Assembly (NCBI GenBank): GCA_031288515.1
Contig: JAITRG010000011.1
Span: 1-48,703 of the forward strand
Length of the DNA stretch: 48,703 nt
Source of the DNA: Tannerellaceae bacterium
Lineage (GTDB): Bacteria; Bacteroidota; Bacteroidia; Bacteroidales; Tannerellaceae
Reading direction: 5' to 3'
Shown here: positions 15,725 to 24,052 of the stretch, piece after piece
Layout: every line of letters starts with the position of its first letter
How positions within the stretch are numbered: the stretch's first letter is position 1
Made by a program: the position numbers and the translations under genes
The notes under the pieces: generated by a model
The model's database searches: none
Told to the model about the DNA's origin: nothing
What the model saw: only the letters and a program-made list of their open reading frames with translations

Positions 15725-16371
15725 CCCAGGAATAGCATACCTCCGGCGCTGACAAGTATAATCAGGCCCGCCAGCAAGTGTACGTATCGCTCCCTGTTTC
15801 GTATTTTTATCAAAGAAAAACCTTTATGTCCCAGAAAAACCATGACCAGCATCGTCCCTATCGTCGCGATGGCAAATACCAGCGCTATCAGGAATATGGA
15901 AAACATATTGCGTTCGGAAGCAGGGTAAAGCAATAAGGGGATAAGCGCTTCGCAAGGGCCGAAAAAGAAGATCAGGAAAACAATCCAGGGCGTAGCGCGA
16001 AACGCTTTGGCTTCTTCTTCTGCGACGGGCAAATGAGAGTGGCGGGAATGCCGTACATATTTATATATACCATAGACTGTATAGCCTGCCCCAAAAAGGA
16101 ATAATGCCCACGAAACGACGCCTCCCCGCCAGGATTCGACAGATTCGAGCTTGTTCAGTCCGACTCCCAGTCCGATCCCGATCATCCCTATCAGGACGGA
16201 ACTCGCCACATGTGCGATACCTGAAATAAAGGTGATCCACATCGTTTTGGCCGTCGTCCAGCCCTGCGCCTTACTTAATACGATAAACGGCAGGTAGTGG
16301 TCAGGCCCTAATAACGTATGGATAAACCCTAAGGAAACCGCCGTAGCTAAAAGAATTGTCAGTTCATTCAT
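15718..16371 (-). CDS. UreH/NicO-like nickel or cobalt inner-membrane transporter
   Basis: The 217-residue membrane protein has about six hydrophobic segments. Its first helix carries HTLLGPDHYLPF (His18, Asp24, His25), resembling the HX4DH metal-selectivity motif of nickel/cobalt permeases of the NicO/UreH group. A short His-containing loop (RHSRHSHLP) lies mid-protein. It sits 5 bp after larB and 48 bp before the TonB receptor gene. Import of Ni2+ to feed the Lar pathway is the simplest reading; export is known for some relatives and cannot be excluded. Confidence 0.75.
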   Translation of the reverse strand: MNELTILLATAVSLGFIHTLLGPDHYLPFIVLSKAQGWTTAKTMWITFISGIAHVASSVLIGMIGIGLGVGLNKLESVESWRGGVVSWALFLFGAGYTVYGIYKYVRHSRHSHLPVAEEEAKAFRATPWIVFLIFFFGPCEALIPLLLYPASERNMFSIFLIALVFAIATIGTMLVMVFLGHKGFSLIKIRNRERYVHLLAGLIILVSAGGMLFLGW

Positions 16372-16376
16372 TTTTT

Positions 16377-17045
16377 TTATAATTTATTTATGAGAGACGC
16401 CTGGCAGGCCGCCCCGAATCCGTTATCTATATTTACGACACTCACGCCGCTGGCGCAACTGTTCAGCATGGAAAGCAGCGCCGCGACGCCTCCGAGGTTT
16501 GCCCCGTAGCCAACGCTTGTCGGCACGCCGATAACCGGCTTGTCTACCAGTCCTCCTACAACGCTTGCCAAAGCTCCTTCCATTCCGGCAATAACGATCA
16601 CTACCCGGGCTTGCCTTATTATATCGAGCTTATTAAAAAGCCGATGCAAACCGGCTACTCCCACATCGTACACCCGTTCTACCTTATTCCCGAGGAAAGC
16701 GGCTGTGAGCGCAGCCTCTTCGGCTACCGGCAAGTCGGAGGTTCCTGCCGCTACTACGGCAATGTAGCCTTTTTCATTCATCTCCCGGCTTCTTCTCCAT
16801 AGCAAGACGCGCGCCAGTGCGTGGTATTCGGCTCCGGGCGCTATTTTCATGACGGCCTGCGCCGTATCTGCATCCACACGGGTTATCAATATATCGGCTT
16901 CTTTCTCATATAAACGGGCGGCAATCCGGCAAATCTGATCCGGCGTTTTTCCTTCTCCGTAGATTACTTCCGGGATACCTGTCCGTTTCAGCCTGTCCAT
17001 GTCTAACATGGCAAAGCCCATATCTTCAATCATTTTGTTTTCCAT
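16377..17045 (-). CDS. larB: LarB, pyridinium-3,5-biscarboxylic acid mononucleotide synthase
   Basis: The 222-residue protein matches the LarB/PurE-like family. It has [14 protein letters not shown] near the N-terminus and a carboxylase-type core with [25 protein letters not shown] and [16 protein letters not shown], then [12 protein letters not shown]. LarB carboxylates nicotinic acid adenine dinucleotide and releases AMP, the first step to the nickel-pincer nucleotide cofactor. It overlaps larC by 20 bp and precedes the permease gene by 5 bp. It is somewhat shorter at the N-terminus than many LarB proteins. Confidence 0.93.
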   Translation of the reverse strand: MENKMIEDMGFAMLDMDRLKRTGIPEVIYGEGKTPDQICRIAARLYEKEADILITRVDADTAQAVMKIAPGAEYHALARVLLWRRSREMNEKGYIAVVAAGTSDLPVAEEAALTAAFLGNKVERVYDVGVAGLHRLFNKLDIIRQARVVIVIAGMEGALASVVGGLVDKPVIGVPTSVGYGANLGGVAALLSMLNSCASGVSVVNIDNGFGAACQASLINKL

Positions 17046-18216
17046 ACTGTATGACGGATTTTTCTATTTCGGATAGCGATACCTGATGCTGTTCGGCCAG
17101 GCGGCGGCAGTCATCCGACTCCGGCTTGGCGTTAACCAGTGTTCCTTTATAATACGATTGTTTTACCCGTACGTTCCCGTAGGGAGTTTCCACACGCCGT
17201 TCTTCCCGCCTCAATACATCTCTGGACAAGGTTTGGCAGCGAATACCGATAGAGGTACTGTGGGTGAACAGAATCTCTTTCATCACCTCTCTGGCCGATG
17301 GTTTGCAAAGGACGGAAAGCTGTATGGCAGGACGTGATTTTTTCATGATAACAGGCGTCATCCAGGCGTCGCTGGCTCCGGCTTTCAGTAATTGTTCCAG
17401 CAGGAAGTCATAATGCTCCGGGTTCATATCGTCTATATTACATTCCAGCAAGGCAACTTCTTCGGTTGTCACATCCGGCGTTTCTTCGCCGCTTTCGCCG
17501 TCTTCGCAAAGGAATACCCGCAGTATATTCGGAATCTCCTTATCGATGGTTCCGAGCCCGCAGCCCGTACGGATGATGCGGAAACGGCAGGCGTCGGTAA
17601 ATTCGTTTACCGTTGCGGCAAGAATAGCAGCCCCTGTGGGCGTTGTCGCTTCGTAAGCTACAAGCCCTACTTTCACCGGTATGTTTTTTACAATCTCCGC
17701 TGTGGCGGGAGCCGGCACAGGCATGACGCCATGCGCGCATTTAACCGTTCCGCTTCCCAGTTGAACAGGCGACGACATCACTTTATCTACGTTCAGGCAA
17801 GTAAGGCAAATGGCTGCCCCTACGATATCGACTATCGAATCCAGTGCGCCGACTTCATGGAAATGCACTTTTTCTTTCGGGCAGTTATGCACTTTCGCTT
17901 CGGCTTCCGCTACCCGGCTGAATATCTTCAGGGCAAGTTCCTTTACAGGTTCCTGCAGCGTACTGTTACAAATGATTTCTTCTATATGCTGCCAATGGCG
18001 GTGTTTTTCTTTTTTTGGATTTTTGATGGCGACGTCTGCTTTCGTTCCATAGATGTTCTTCCGGTGGTCTCTTTTTACCGAAAGCCGGAAACCGTCTATC
18101 CCAAGCTTTTCCAGTTCGGCAGACAGATAGCCTGCATCTACTCCGAGGTCGATCAACGCCCCAAGATTCATATCGCCGCTGATTCCGGCAAAGCAATCGT
18201 AATACAGTATTCTCAT
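17026..18216 (-). CDS. larC: LarC, nickel insertion protein for the pincer cofactor
   Basis: The 396-residue protein begins with the family hallmark [17 protein letters not shown]. His-rich segments ([26 protein letters not shown]) and the C-terminal [13 protein letters not shown] domain follow. LarC inserts nickel into the sulfurised dinucleotide-derived ligand in a CTP-dependent reaction. In Lactiplantibacillus the protein is made through a programmed frameshift, but here both halves are in one uninterrupted frame. larC overlaps larE by 4 bp (ATGA) and larB by 20 bp, so the three are translationally coupled. Confidence 0.95.
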   Translation of the reverse strand: MRILYYDCFAGISGDMNLGALIDLGVDAGYLSAELEKLGIDGFRLSVKRDHRKNIYGTKADVAIKNPKKEKHRHWQHIEEIICNSTLQEPVKELALKIFSRVAEAEAKVHNCPKEKVHFHEVGALDSIVDIVGAAICLTCLNVDKVMSSPVQLGSGTVKCAHGVMPVPAPATAEIVKNIPVKVGLVAYEATTPTGAAILAATVNEFTDACRFRIIRTGCGLGTIDKEIPNILRVFLCEDGESGEETPDVTTEEVALLECNIDDMNPEHYDFLLEQLLKAGASDAWMTPVIMKKSRPAIQLSVLCKPSAREVMKEILFTHSTSIGIRCQTLSRDVLRREERRVETPYGNVRVKQSYYKGTLVNAKPESDDCRRLAEQHQVSLSEIEKSVIQYGKQND

Positions 18217-19052
18217 GGCGCAGTTTTTAAGGGATTTGTAATGGTTCTGTTCAGTTTTCCGGAAACCAAGCCTTCGGGATCAATCCATACCTGCTCAAAT
18301 CCGACAGCCTTTATTTGTCCGGCAACCGTATCCGATATAGCGTGTAAACGGGGAAGTTCGTCCGCCGGAACCTCTATCCGTGCCGAAGCGCCGTAATGCC
18401 TTACCCGTACATCTTTAAAACCAAGCGTATTCAAAATATCTTCCGCCCGTTCTATCTGCGCCAGTTTTTCAGCCGTGATAACCTGATGGTAAGGAATGCG
18501 GGAACTCAGGCATGGGCTTGCCGGCTTGTTCCAATTGGGCAATCCGAAATACCGGGCAAGCAGGCGGATATCCTCTTTCGTTACGTTACAGTCAACCAGG
18601 GGCGACTGTACCCGGTAGTTAGCTGCGGCCTGTAATCCGGGGCGGTAATCGCCCAGGTCGTCATAATTCGTGCCGTTCAGCACATCGAACAAAGGATATT
18701 TCTCTTTAACAGACTGTAATTCCCGGTAAAGATGTTGTTTGCAGAAGAAGCAGCGGTTTTGAGGATTTCGATTGTACTGCTCATCATTTATCTCCCTTGT
18801 TTTTATTACTTCAAGAGAAATATCAAATTGCCTGCAGAACTCTTCCGCCTGCTCAAAGTCCTTCGCTTTTAAACTTTCCGAATGGGATATGACCCCGACA
18901 GCATTGCTTTTCCCCTGTATCTTTCCGGCTAAAAACAAAACGAAAGCGGAATCGATTCCTCCGGAAAAAGCGACAATGGAACCTTTTCGTTTCCCGAACC
19001 AATCTTCCAGGCAGGATAGTTTGTCTTGAAGTATGGATGTTAGATTATCCAT
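18213..19052 (-). CDS. larE: LarE, ATP-dependent sulfur transferase
   Basis: The 279-residue protein has a PP-loop (FSGGIDSAF, residues 29-37) that adenylates the carboxylates of the LarB product before sulfur insertion. Three cysteines stand out: Cys101 and Cys104 in RCFFCK, and Cys181 in SPCLSSR. In L. plantarum LarE a single Cys at the latter position is the sacrificial sulfur donor. A three-Cys set suggests the [4Fe-4S]-dependent, catalytic version described for some other bacteria. It is the first gene of the operon; an inverted repeat lies 27 bp upstream. Confidence 0.93.
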   Translation of the reverse strand: MDNLTSILQDKLSCLEDWFGKRKGSIVAFSGGIDSAFVLFLAGKIQGKSNAVGVISHSESLKAKDFEQAEEFCRQFDISLEVIKTREINDEQYNRNPQNRCFFCKQHLYRELQSVKEKYPLFDVLNGTNYDDLGDYRPGLQAAANYRVQSPLVDCNVTKEDIRLLARYFGLPNWNKPASPCLSSRIPYHQVITAEKLAQIERAEDILNTLGFKDVRVRHYGASARIEVPADELPRLHAISDTVAGQIKAVGFEQVWIDPEGLVSGKLNRTITNPLKTAP

Positions 19053-19078
19053 TTATATTGTTATTTTATAATGATTAG

Positions 19079-19104
19079 TGACACGTGTTCTCGAAAACAT
19101 GTCA
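19079..19104. promoter_or_regulatory. 26-bp inverted repeat upstream of larE, candidate operator
   Basis: TGACACGTGTT-CTCG-AAAACATGTCA: 11-bp arms with two mismatches around a 4-bp centre, 27-52 bp before the larE ATG. Its position suits a repressor of the lar/nickel operon. No strong TAnnTTTG box is visible next to it. Confidence 0.5.
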
Positions 19105-19219
19105 TAAAAGTAAGACATAATTAAATACCATACGAATAATCAGGCAATAAAAAACGAAAAAATATCAACTAAAAGCGAATAGCGTCTCTATCATGGCGCC
19201 CGGAACACCTAAAAATCAT

Positions 19220-19227
19220 TATCTTTG
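19220..19227 (+). promoter_or_regulatory. -7 box of the DUF4491 gene
   Basis: TATCTTTG matches TAnnTTTG and lies 16 bp upstream of ATG 19244, supporting that start over 19193. Confidence 0.65.
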
Positions 19228-19243
19228 GCGGAAAAATAAAATT

Positions 19244-19552
19244 ATGACGTCAATTCATTTGGATGGTTTACTGATTGGAGTTATTACTTTTTTCATTATA
19301 GGGTTGTTCCACCCCATTGTTGTTAAAGCGGAATATTATTGGGGAACTAAGTGTTGGTGGGTTTTTCTGGTGTGCGGTATTTCAGGTATCATTACTTCTT
19401 TATTTACTGAAAATGTATTGCTATCGGCTATTTGCGGGGTGTTCGCCTTTTCGTCTTTCTGGTCGATAAAAGAAGTGTTCGAACAGGAAGGGCGCGTATT
19501 GAAAGGTTGGTTTCCCAAAAATCCGAAAAGAAATTATCCCGGACATACGTAA
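19244..19552 (+). CDS. DUF4491 family small membrane protein
   Basis: From ATG 19244 the product is 102 residues (MTSIHLDGLLIGVITFFIIG...). It has three hydrophobic segments and the family pattern GLFHPIVVKAEYYWG, CWWVFLVCGI and a C-terminal SIKEVFEQEGRVLKGWFPKNPKR. It is a Bacteroidota inner-membrane protein of unknown function. The ORF-track start at 19193 lies before the -7 box at 19220, so it is rejected. The gene ends at a strong terminator shared with the convergent DUF4270 gene. Confidence 0.85.
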   Translation: MTSIHLDGLLIGVITFFIIGLFHPIVVKAEYYWGTKCWWVFLVCGISGIITSLFTENVLLSAICGVFAFSSFWSIKEVFEQEGRVLKGWFPKNPKRNYPGHT

Positions 19553-19575
19553 TTGTATATTTACCGCCCGAAAAC

Positions 19576-19613
19576 AAAGAAGGCAGATCGTTTGAATCTG
19601 CCTTCTTTATTTT
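19576..19613. terminator. Bidirectional intrinsic terminator
   Basis: AAAGAAGGCAGAT, a 7-base loop, then ATCTGCCTTCTTT: a 13-bp perfect stem with A-rich 5' and T-rich 3' flanks, between the convergent DUF4491 and DUF4270 genes. Confidence 0.9.
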
Positions 19614-19631
19614 TAGTTGTTCCCTCTCAGT

Positions 19632-21065
19632 TTACTCATCATATACGCTTGTAATCACCTGTACCTGCATCTTTGACGAGTCTGTACGAAGGGTAAGGCT
19701 TGCCGGCTTCAGGTAGTTGCTTATCGATTCCGTCGTCACGGTATTAGTACTTACCGACATAGTCGTTCTGCTAACAGGGATAACCAGCATATTCAAATCC
19801 TTATCCGGCGCATACAGTAACTGATACTTTATCAGATTGGCCAGATTTGTTTTAGCAGTAACGCTCGCAACGCTAGTGGAAGTACTCGTAAGAGGAGTAA
19901 AAAAGTATAGTAAGGAAGCTGAATTATAGGTTCCTAAATAGGTAGTTATATTATCTTCCGCTTTCCCTTTTTCAAAGAATGTTTTAACGGAATCTTCCGG
20001 GATTAACAATACATTTCCGGGAGGCGACAAGGCATACTTCCAATTATCCTGCGGCATCGCTTTCAGTTCGAAATAAAAGGTATTTACCCGCCGGCCTTCT
20101 ACCTTTTCCTTTATTTCTTTAATCGGTATCGTTAAACGTGTGGCAACGCCGGCCGGAGACTTTATATACGTATACCGGTCATTGGGAGTCAATAATTTAT
20201 CCAAACCGGCATTTTTCATACGGTTCATTTGAATCACTTCCTTCGTTACAGGAAACATCTCATAAGCAATGACGGCAGAATCTATGGCTCCGGTAGAAGC
20301 CCTTTCCGCATAATAATTATAATAAATAACGATCCGCGTATCACTAACAGATAAAATATTCCCGCTCCCGAATGTATTGGTAATATATAATCCGGGGAAG
20401 AACTTATTGAAAGCCTCCTGACTGGCAAAATAACCCGGATTATTAATCGATTCATCATAGAACTTTTGTCCGAATGAAACGGGTAGCTTTATCTTAATAT
20501 GCGCATCATAAGTATACACTGTATAACTGCCACTCGTGGTTACGGCATTCCATAACGAATCGGAAACAGTCTGGTCACGGGGAGAATATGTTTTGGAAGC
20601 CAATGGATTATTAAAATCCACATATTGCGCTGGGTCAATATTCGTATAATAATTTCTTTCCAGCGGTTTTACAACAGGATACACGGTTGCCTGCATCGAA
20701 GCTAAAGAGTCGCCAATCCAGTCTCTGTTGGGATAAAAGATCATGAACTGAACCGAGTCGATCTTGCCGTTTACCGGTTCGTGCCTGAATGTAAAGCCAT
20801 CCTGTACATAGAACTGGCAGATAAAATCCGCTTTCAGATCGCCGAATAACGGATCATATATCTCTCCCAGTAAGCCGGTGGTCGTTTTGGCATATACCGA
20901 ATCAAGCAATACCGTAGACGCTTTGAGCATAAACGTATCGGCTTTTAACGTAGGCGTATCCTCATCCGGCTGAATACTTGGCCCTACCAATCCAAAATCA
21001 TCATTACAACCGTTCAGGAATATACTCCCTGCAACAATCCCAAGTATAAAAAGTTTGATTTTCAT
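19632..21065 (-). CDS. DUF4270 family lipoprotein
   Basis: The 477-residue protein has a lipobox (FLNGC, Cys20) followed by the family opening DDFGLVGPSIQPDEDTP. The body is beta-rich. DUF4270 proteins are Bacteroidota outer-membrane-associated lipoproteins of unknown role. The gene lies 15 bp after the glycogen-synthase-like gene in the same direction, an arrangement common in Bacteroidales next to panC-panD. No catalytic motif is visible. Confidence 0.85.
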   Translation of the reverse strand: MKIKLFILGIVAGSIFLNGCNDDFGLVGPSIQPDEDTPTLKADTFMLKASTVLLDSVYAKTTTGLLGEIYDPLFGDLKADFICQFYVQDGFTFRHEPVNGKIDSVQFMIFYPNRDWIGDSLASMQATVYPVVKPLERNYYTNIDPAQYVDFNNPLASKTYSPRDQTVSDSLWNAVTTSGSYTVYTYDAHIKIKLPVSFGQKFYDESINNPGYFASQEAFNKFFPGLYITNTFGSGNILSVSDTRIVIYYNYYAERASTGAIDSAVIAYEMFPVTKEVIQMNRMKNAGLDKLLTPNDRYTYIKSPAGVATRLTIPIKEIKEKVEGRRVNTFYFELKAMPQDNWKYALSPPGNVLLIPEDSVKTFFEKGKAEDNITTYLGTYNSASLLYFFTPLTSTSTSVASVTAKTNLANLIKYQLLYAPDKDLNMLVIPVSRTTMSVSTNTVTTESISNYLKPASLTLRTDSSKMQVQVITSVYDE

Positions 21066-21080
21066 TTTTTATTGTATTTC

Positions 21081-21899
21081 TTATTTAGAATCCAATACTA
21101 TATCGTAAAACTTATTAAAAGAGTCTATATAATCATCCGGAGATTGATAAGGCAGGAAGGGCTTCCCGTTTATGCCTGAAATATAAGAAGTTATTTCCGG
21201 GTTAACGCTTTCGCTTCCCTGTATAACGCCATCCGCGAAATCAATCGCCAATTTCGTCAGGGAAACAAAACCCGTATCATTCTTTAATAGCGCCACATCC
21301 TCGTCGGTAGCTCCGTCCATTTTCAGTTTGCCGGCAAAATCTTTCCGCAGAGGCGTGTTAAATCCATCATCATACACAGAATAAACAATCTTTGCACTCT
21401 TCAAACAAGGATCGTCGACATACATACGTTTGATATAAAGGGCCGTTAAAGCCGACATCCATCCATGGCAATGAATCAGATCCGGCATCCAGCGAAGTTT
21501 TTTAATCGTCTCCAGCACTCCGCGTACATAAAAAATAGAACGTTCATCATTATCTTCATATTCCTTTCCCCCTGCATCGCATACAAGAGATTTTCGCTGA
21601 AAAAAATCTTCATTATCAATAAAATACACCTGCATTCTGGCAGATTGTATAGAAGCGACTTTTATTATCAGTGGATGATCCGTATCGTCGATAATCAAAT
21701 TCATTCCAGACAAACGAATCACCTCGTGTAACTGGTTGCGCCTCTCGTTAATGTTTCCAAATTTAGGCATGAATGTCCTGATTTCACGTCCACACTCCTG
21801 TGTACCTTGAGGCAAATTCCTGCCTATTATAGCTATTTCTGATTCCGGTAGATAAGGGGTTATTTCTTGAGTGATAAACAAAATTCTTTTTGCATCCAT
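21081..21899 (-). CDS. Glycogen/starch synthase N-terminal-domain-like protein
   Basis: The 272-residue protein looks like the N-terminal (GT5) half of glycogen synthase: RILFITQEITPYLP, DLIHCHGWMSALTALYIK and KIVYSVYDDGF. The second Rossmann half is absent, and so is the KxGGL ADP-glucose motif expected near the N-terminus (here PESEIAIIGRNLP). Such short versions are conserved in Bacteroidales beside panC and DUF4270 and are probably not active glycogen synthases. The promoter box is CAAAGATA (TATCTTTG on the coding strand) 27 bp upstream. Confidence 0.8.
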   Translation of the reverse strand: MDAKRILFITQEITPYLPESEIAIIGRNLPQGTQECGREIRTFMPKFGNINERRNQLHEVIRLSGMNLIIDDTDHPLIIKVASIQSARMQVYFIDNEDFFQRKSLVCDAGGKEYEDNDERSIFYVRGVLETIKKLRWMPDLIHCHGWMSALTALYIKRMYVDDPCLKSAKIVYSVYDDGFNTPLRKDFAGKLKMDGATDEDVALLKNDTGFVSLTKLAIDFADGVIQGSESVNPEITSYISGINGKPFLPYQSPDDYIDSFNKFYDIVLDSK

Positions 21900-21925
21900 T
21901 CTAATAAAATTATTTTAAGATGGTG

Positions 21926-21933
21926 CAAAGATA
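21926..21933 (-). promoter_or_regulatory. -7 box of the glycogen-synthase-like/DUF4270 operon
   Basis: The minus strand reads TATCTTTG, a full match to TAnnTTTG, 27 bp upstream of the ATG. Confidence 0.65.
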
Positions 21934-21959
21934 ACACTTTTTTAAGGGAAAACCGTTAT

Positions 21960-22191
21960 AAAAATTCAAAATAAGCCCTAACACAGTATTATTCAGTCTT
22001 TCTTCCTTATTTCCATCTCCCTGTTCCTATCTCTTTATTCCTTCCATATGAAAAAGTAACGGCGCCTTCATATGAAATTATTGTTTGTCCTGCGTTAACG
22101 CATTAATTCTTTCTCATCAAAAGCGTAAAGCCTCCATCCCCCTTATTCAGGCCCATGTTATTACCCCATTACACAAGCTTGTCTGGCGACG
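21960..22191. other. Intergenic sequence, nothing identified
   Basis: No ORF with recognisable features and no clear hairpin were seen. It leads into the large repeat that starts at about 22192. Confidence 0.4.
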
Positions 22192-22734
22192 TCTTTCAGC
22201 CTTCATCCGGTTTATAGATACTTGCGTATGAACGGCTATGGCTGAAAGAAGACCCTTCAGCCTCCTTTCAGAAAAAAAATTACAGAGCCGGTAAAAAAAG
22301 AAAAAAATCATTGCATCCTCTTTTCCAAACCATTGCGACGCCTTTGGTAAACCATTGAGAAGACTCTGATGAAGCATTGCGAAGACTAAAAAAAAGCGCT
22401 ATGACGCCTTCAACAGACCATTATTATGGTTTGGTAAAAAGTATATAATGGTTTGCCAAAGGCATTATAACGGTTTACTAAAGACGTCGTAACGGCTTTT
22501 TTATGGCGTCAATCCCTCTCCTCCGGTTTTCCGACTGTAAGGAAGCTGAAAGGTCTTCTTTCGTCTTCTTTCAGGATTTCATTCTGTAAACCAGTCAGTT
22601 GCAACAAAACTGGAAGCTGAAAGGAAAGGCGAAAAAGTATCGTTTAGCAGGGGGGCCTGTTGAAAAAGCAGTTTCCGGGCGGATATCAGGTCTATCTTCT
22701 TTTTTCGCACGTTTTTTAATCTGTTAAAGTAGAA
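22192..22734 (+). repeat. Large dispersed repeat, copy A (inverted relative to copy B)
   Basis: About 540 bp align, with mismatches and small indels, to the reverse complement of 48147-48700. Shared blocks include GCGTATGAACGGCTATGGCT, TGCATCCTCTTTTCCAAACC, CAACAGACCATTATTATGGT and TTTTTTAATCTGTTAAAGTA. The middle consists of degenerate units of about 21-23 bp (AAACCATTGcGAcGcCTTTGGT) whose orientation flips at the ACCATTATTATGGT palindrome. The end nearest panC is the best conserved. ORF 22147-22377 on the minus strand lies within this repeat and is not credible as a gene. Confidence 0.85.
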
Positions 22735-22828
22735 ATAATATGCAATGTGGTAATAATAAATTTACCCTTTGCTTTCATAAACGATAATTATTTCTTTGCT
22801 TTGTGCTCGTTTTTAAATACGGTTTACA

Positions 22829-23683
22829 ATGAAAGTAATTTCCAGTATCTGCGAATTGAAAAATTGCCTTTCCGAAGAAAGGCGAAAAAACAGGACAATC
22901 GGGTTCGTTCCTACCATGGGCGCTTTGCACGACGGCCATATTAGTTTGGTAAAACGCTGTGTAGAAGAGAATGACATATGCGTGGTCAGCCTGTTTGTAA
23001 ATCCGACGCAATTTAACGATAAACAGGATCTTGCCACCTACCCCCGTACGCCGGAAAATGATTACGCATTACTTGAAGCAGCCCGGTGCGATTACGTATT
23101 TGCCCCGGCAGAAAAAGAAATGTATCCCGAACCGGACACACGGATATTCAATCTGGGGCCGGTAGCGGAGGTAATGGAAGGGGCTCGCCGCCCGGGACAC
23201 TTCAACGGCGTAGCCCAAATAGTAAGCAAACTGTTCTATATCGTAGAGCCAGTTAAAGCTTATTTTGGCGAAAAAGACTTTCAGCAAATAGCTGTGATCC
23301 GGGTGATGGCGAAAGAATTAAACCTGCCGGTGGAAATTGTTCCCTGTCCTGTCCTGCGCGAAGCCAGCGGGCTTGCGATGAGCAGCCGGAATATGCGCCT
23401 GACCTCCGGACAACATCAAAAAGCTGCTTTGATAGCTCGTACATTGAAAGAAAGTACTACCTTTGTACCCGGAAAAAAGGTGCAAGAGGTAATAGATTAC
23501 GTGGTGAATACCATCAACAATGAGCCGGTATTGCAGGTAGAATATTTCGACATTGTAGACAGAAATACGCTACAATCTGTTAAAAACTGGGAAGAAACGG
23601 TTGATCCGGTAGGTTGTATAGCCGTCTTTTGTGGTGAAACCAGGTTGATAGATAACATAACGTACAGAAACAAATTGTCTTAA
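22829..23683 (+). CDS. panC: Pantoate-beta-alanine ligase (pantothenate synthetase)
   Basis: The 284-residue enzyme has the class I synthetase motifs [13 protein letters not shown] (HIGH-like) and the KMSKS-equivalent AMSSRNMRL, plus FVNPTQF and YFGEKDFQQ. It condenses pantoate and beta-alanine with ATP to give pantothenate for CoA. It is followed 9 bp later by panD, which supplies beta-alanine. Large repeat copy A ends 94 bp upstream. Promoter boxes there are imperfect (spacing off by one or two). Confidence 0.96.
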   Translation: MKVISSICELKNCLSEERRKNRTIGFVPTMGALHDGHISLVKRCVEENDICVVSLFVNPTQFNDKQDLATYPRTPENDYALLEAARCDYVFAPAEKEMYPEPDTRIFNLGPVAEVMEGARRPGHFNGVAQIVSKLFYIVEPVKAYFGEKDFQQIAVIRVMAKELNLPVEIVPCPVLREASGLAMSSRNMRLTSGQHQKAALIARTLKESTTFVPGKKVQEVIDYVVNTINNEPVLQVEYFDIVDRNTLQSVKNWEETVDPVGCIAVFCGETRLIDNITYRNKLS

Positions 23684-23692
23684 CGCAAGCAT

Positions 23693-24043
23693 ATGTTTAT
23701 TGAAATTGTTAAGTCGAAAATCCATCGGGTCACAGTAACCGAAGCAAACTTGAATTACATCGGCAGTATTACGATTGACGAGGATTTATTAGACGCCGCC
23801 AATATGATTCCCAATGAAAAAGTTACCATTGTAAATAACAACAACGGAGAACGGTTTGAGACATATATAATAAAAGGAGAACGCGGCTCGGGCGTTGTCT
23901 GCCTTAACGGAGCGGCAGCCAGGAAAGCGCAGCCAGGCGACATCATTATTATCATGTCATTTGCCTTTATGGACTTCGAAGAAGCCAAGTCTTTTACGCC
24001 GGCCATTATTTTCCCCGATACGGCAACAAACAGACTGATATAA
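23693..24043 (+). CDS. panD: Aspartate 1-decarboxylase proenzyme
   Basis: The 116-residue proenzyme makes beta-alanine from aspartate. The self-cleavage site is Gly24-Ser25 (NYIGSITID), giving the pyruvoyl-bearing alpha chain. [17 protein letters not shown] is the conserved C-terminal segment. Length is typical for the family. It forms an operon with panC; the MATE transporter gene follows 9 bp later. Confidence 0.96.
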   Translation: MFIEIVKSKIHRVTVTEANLNYIGSITIDEDLLDAANMIPNEKVTIVNNNNGERFETYIIKGERGSGVVCLNGAAARKAQPGDIIIIMSFAFMDFEEAKSFTPAIIFPDTATNRLI

Positions 24044-24052
24044 ACCGGTAGC

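Noticed and set aside
17026-18216. Programmed frameshift in larC as in Lactiplantibacillus
   Set aside because: Both domains are in one uninterrupted frame here.
17392-18396. 334-aa plus-strand ORF antisense to larC
   Set aside because: Shadow of larC codon usage; composition is unlike a real protein and there is no start context.
22147-22377. 76-aa minus-strand ORF resembling the ORF at 48494-48691
   Set aside because: Both lie in the large non-coding repeat; similarity follows from DNA repetition, indels break the frame relation, and no protein features are visible.
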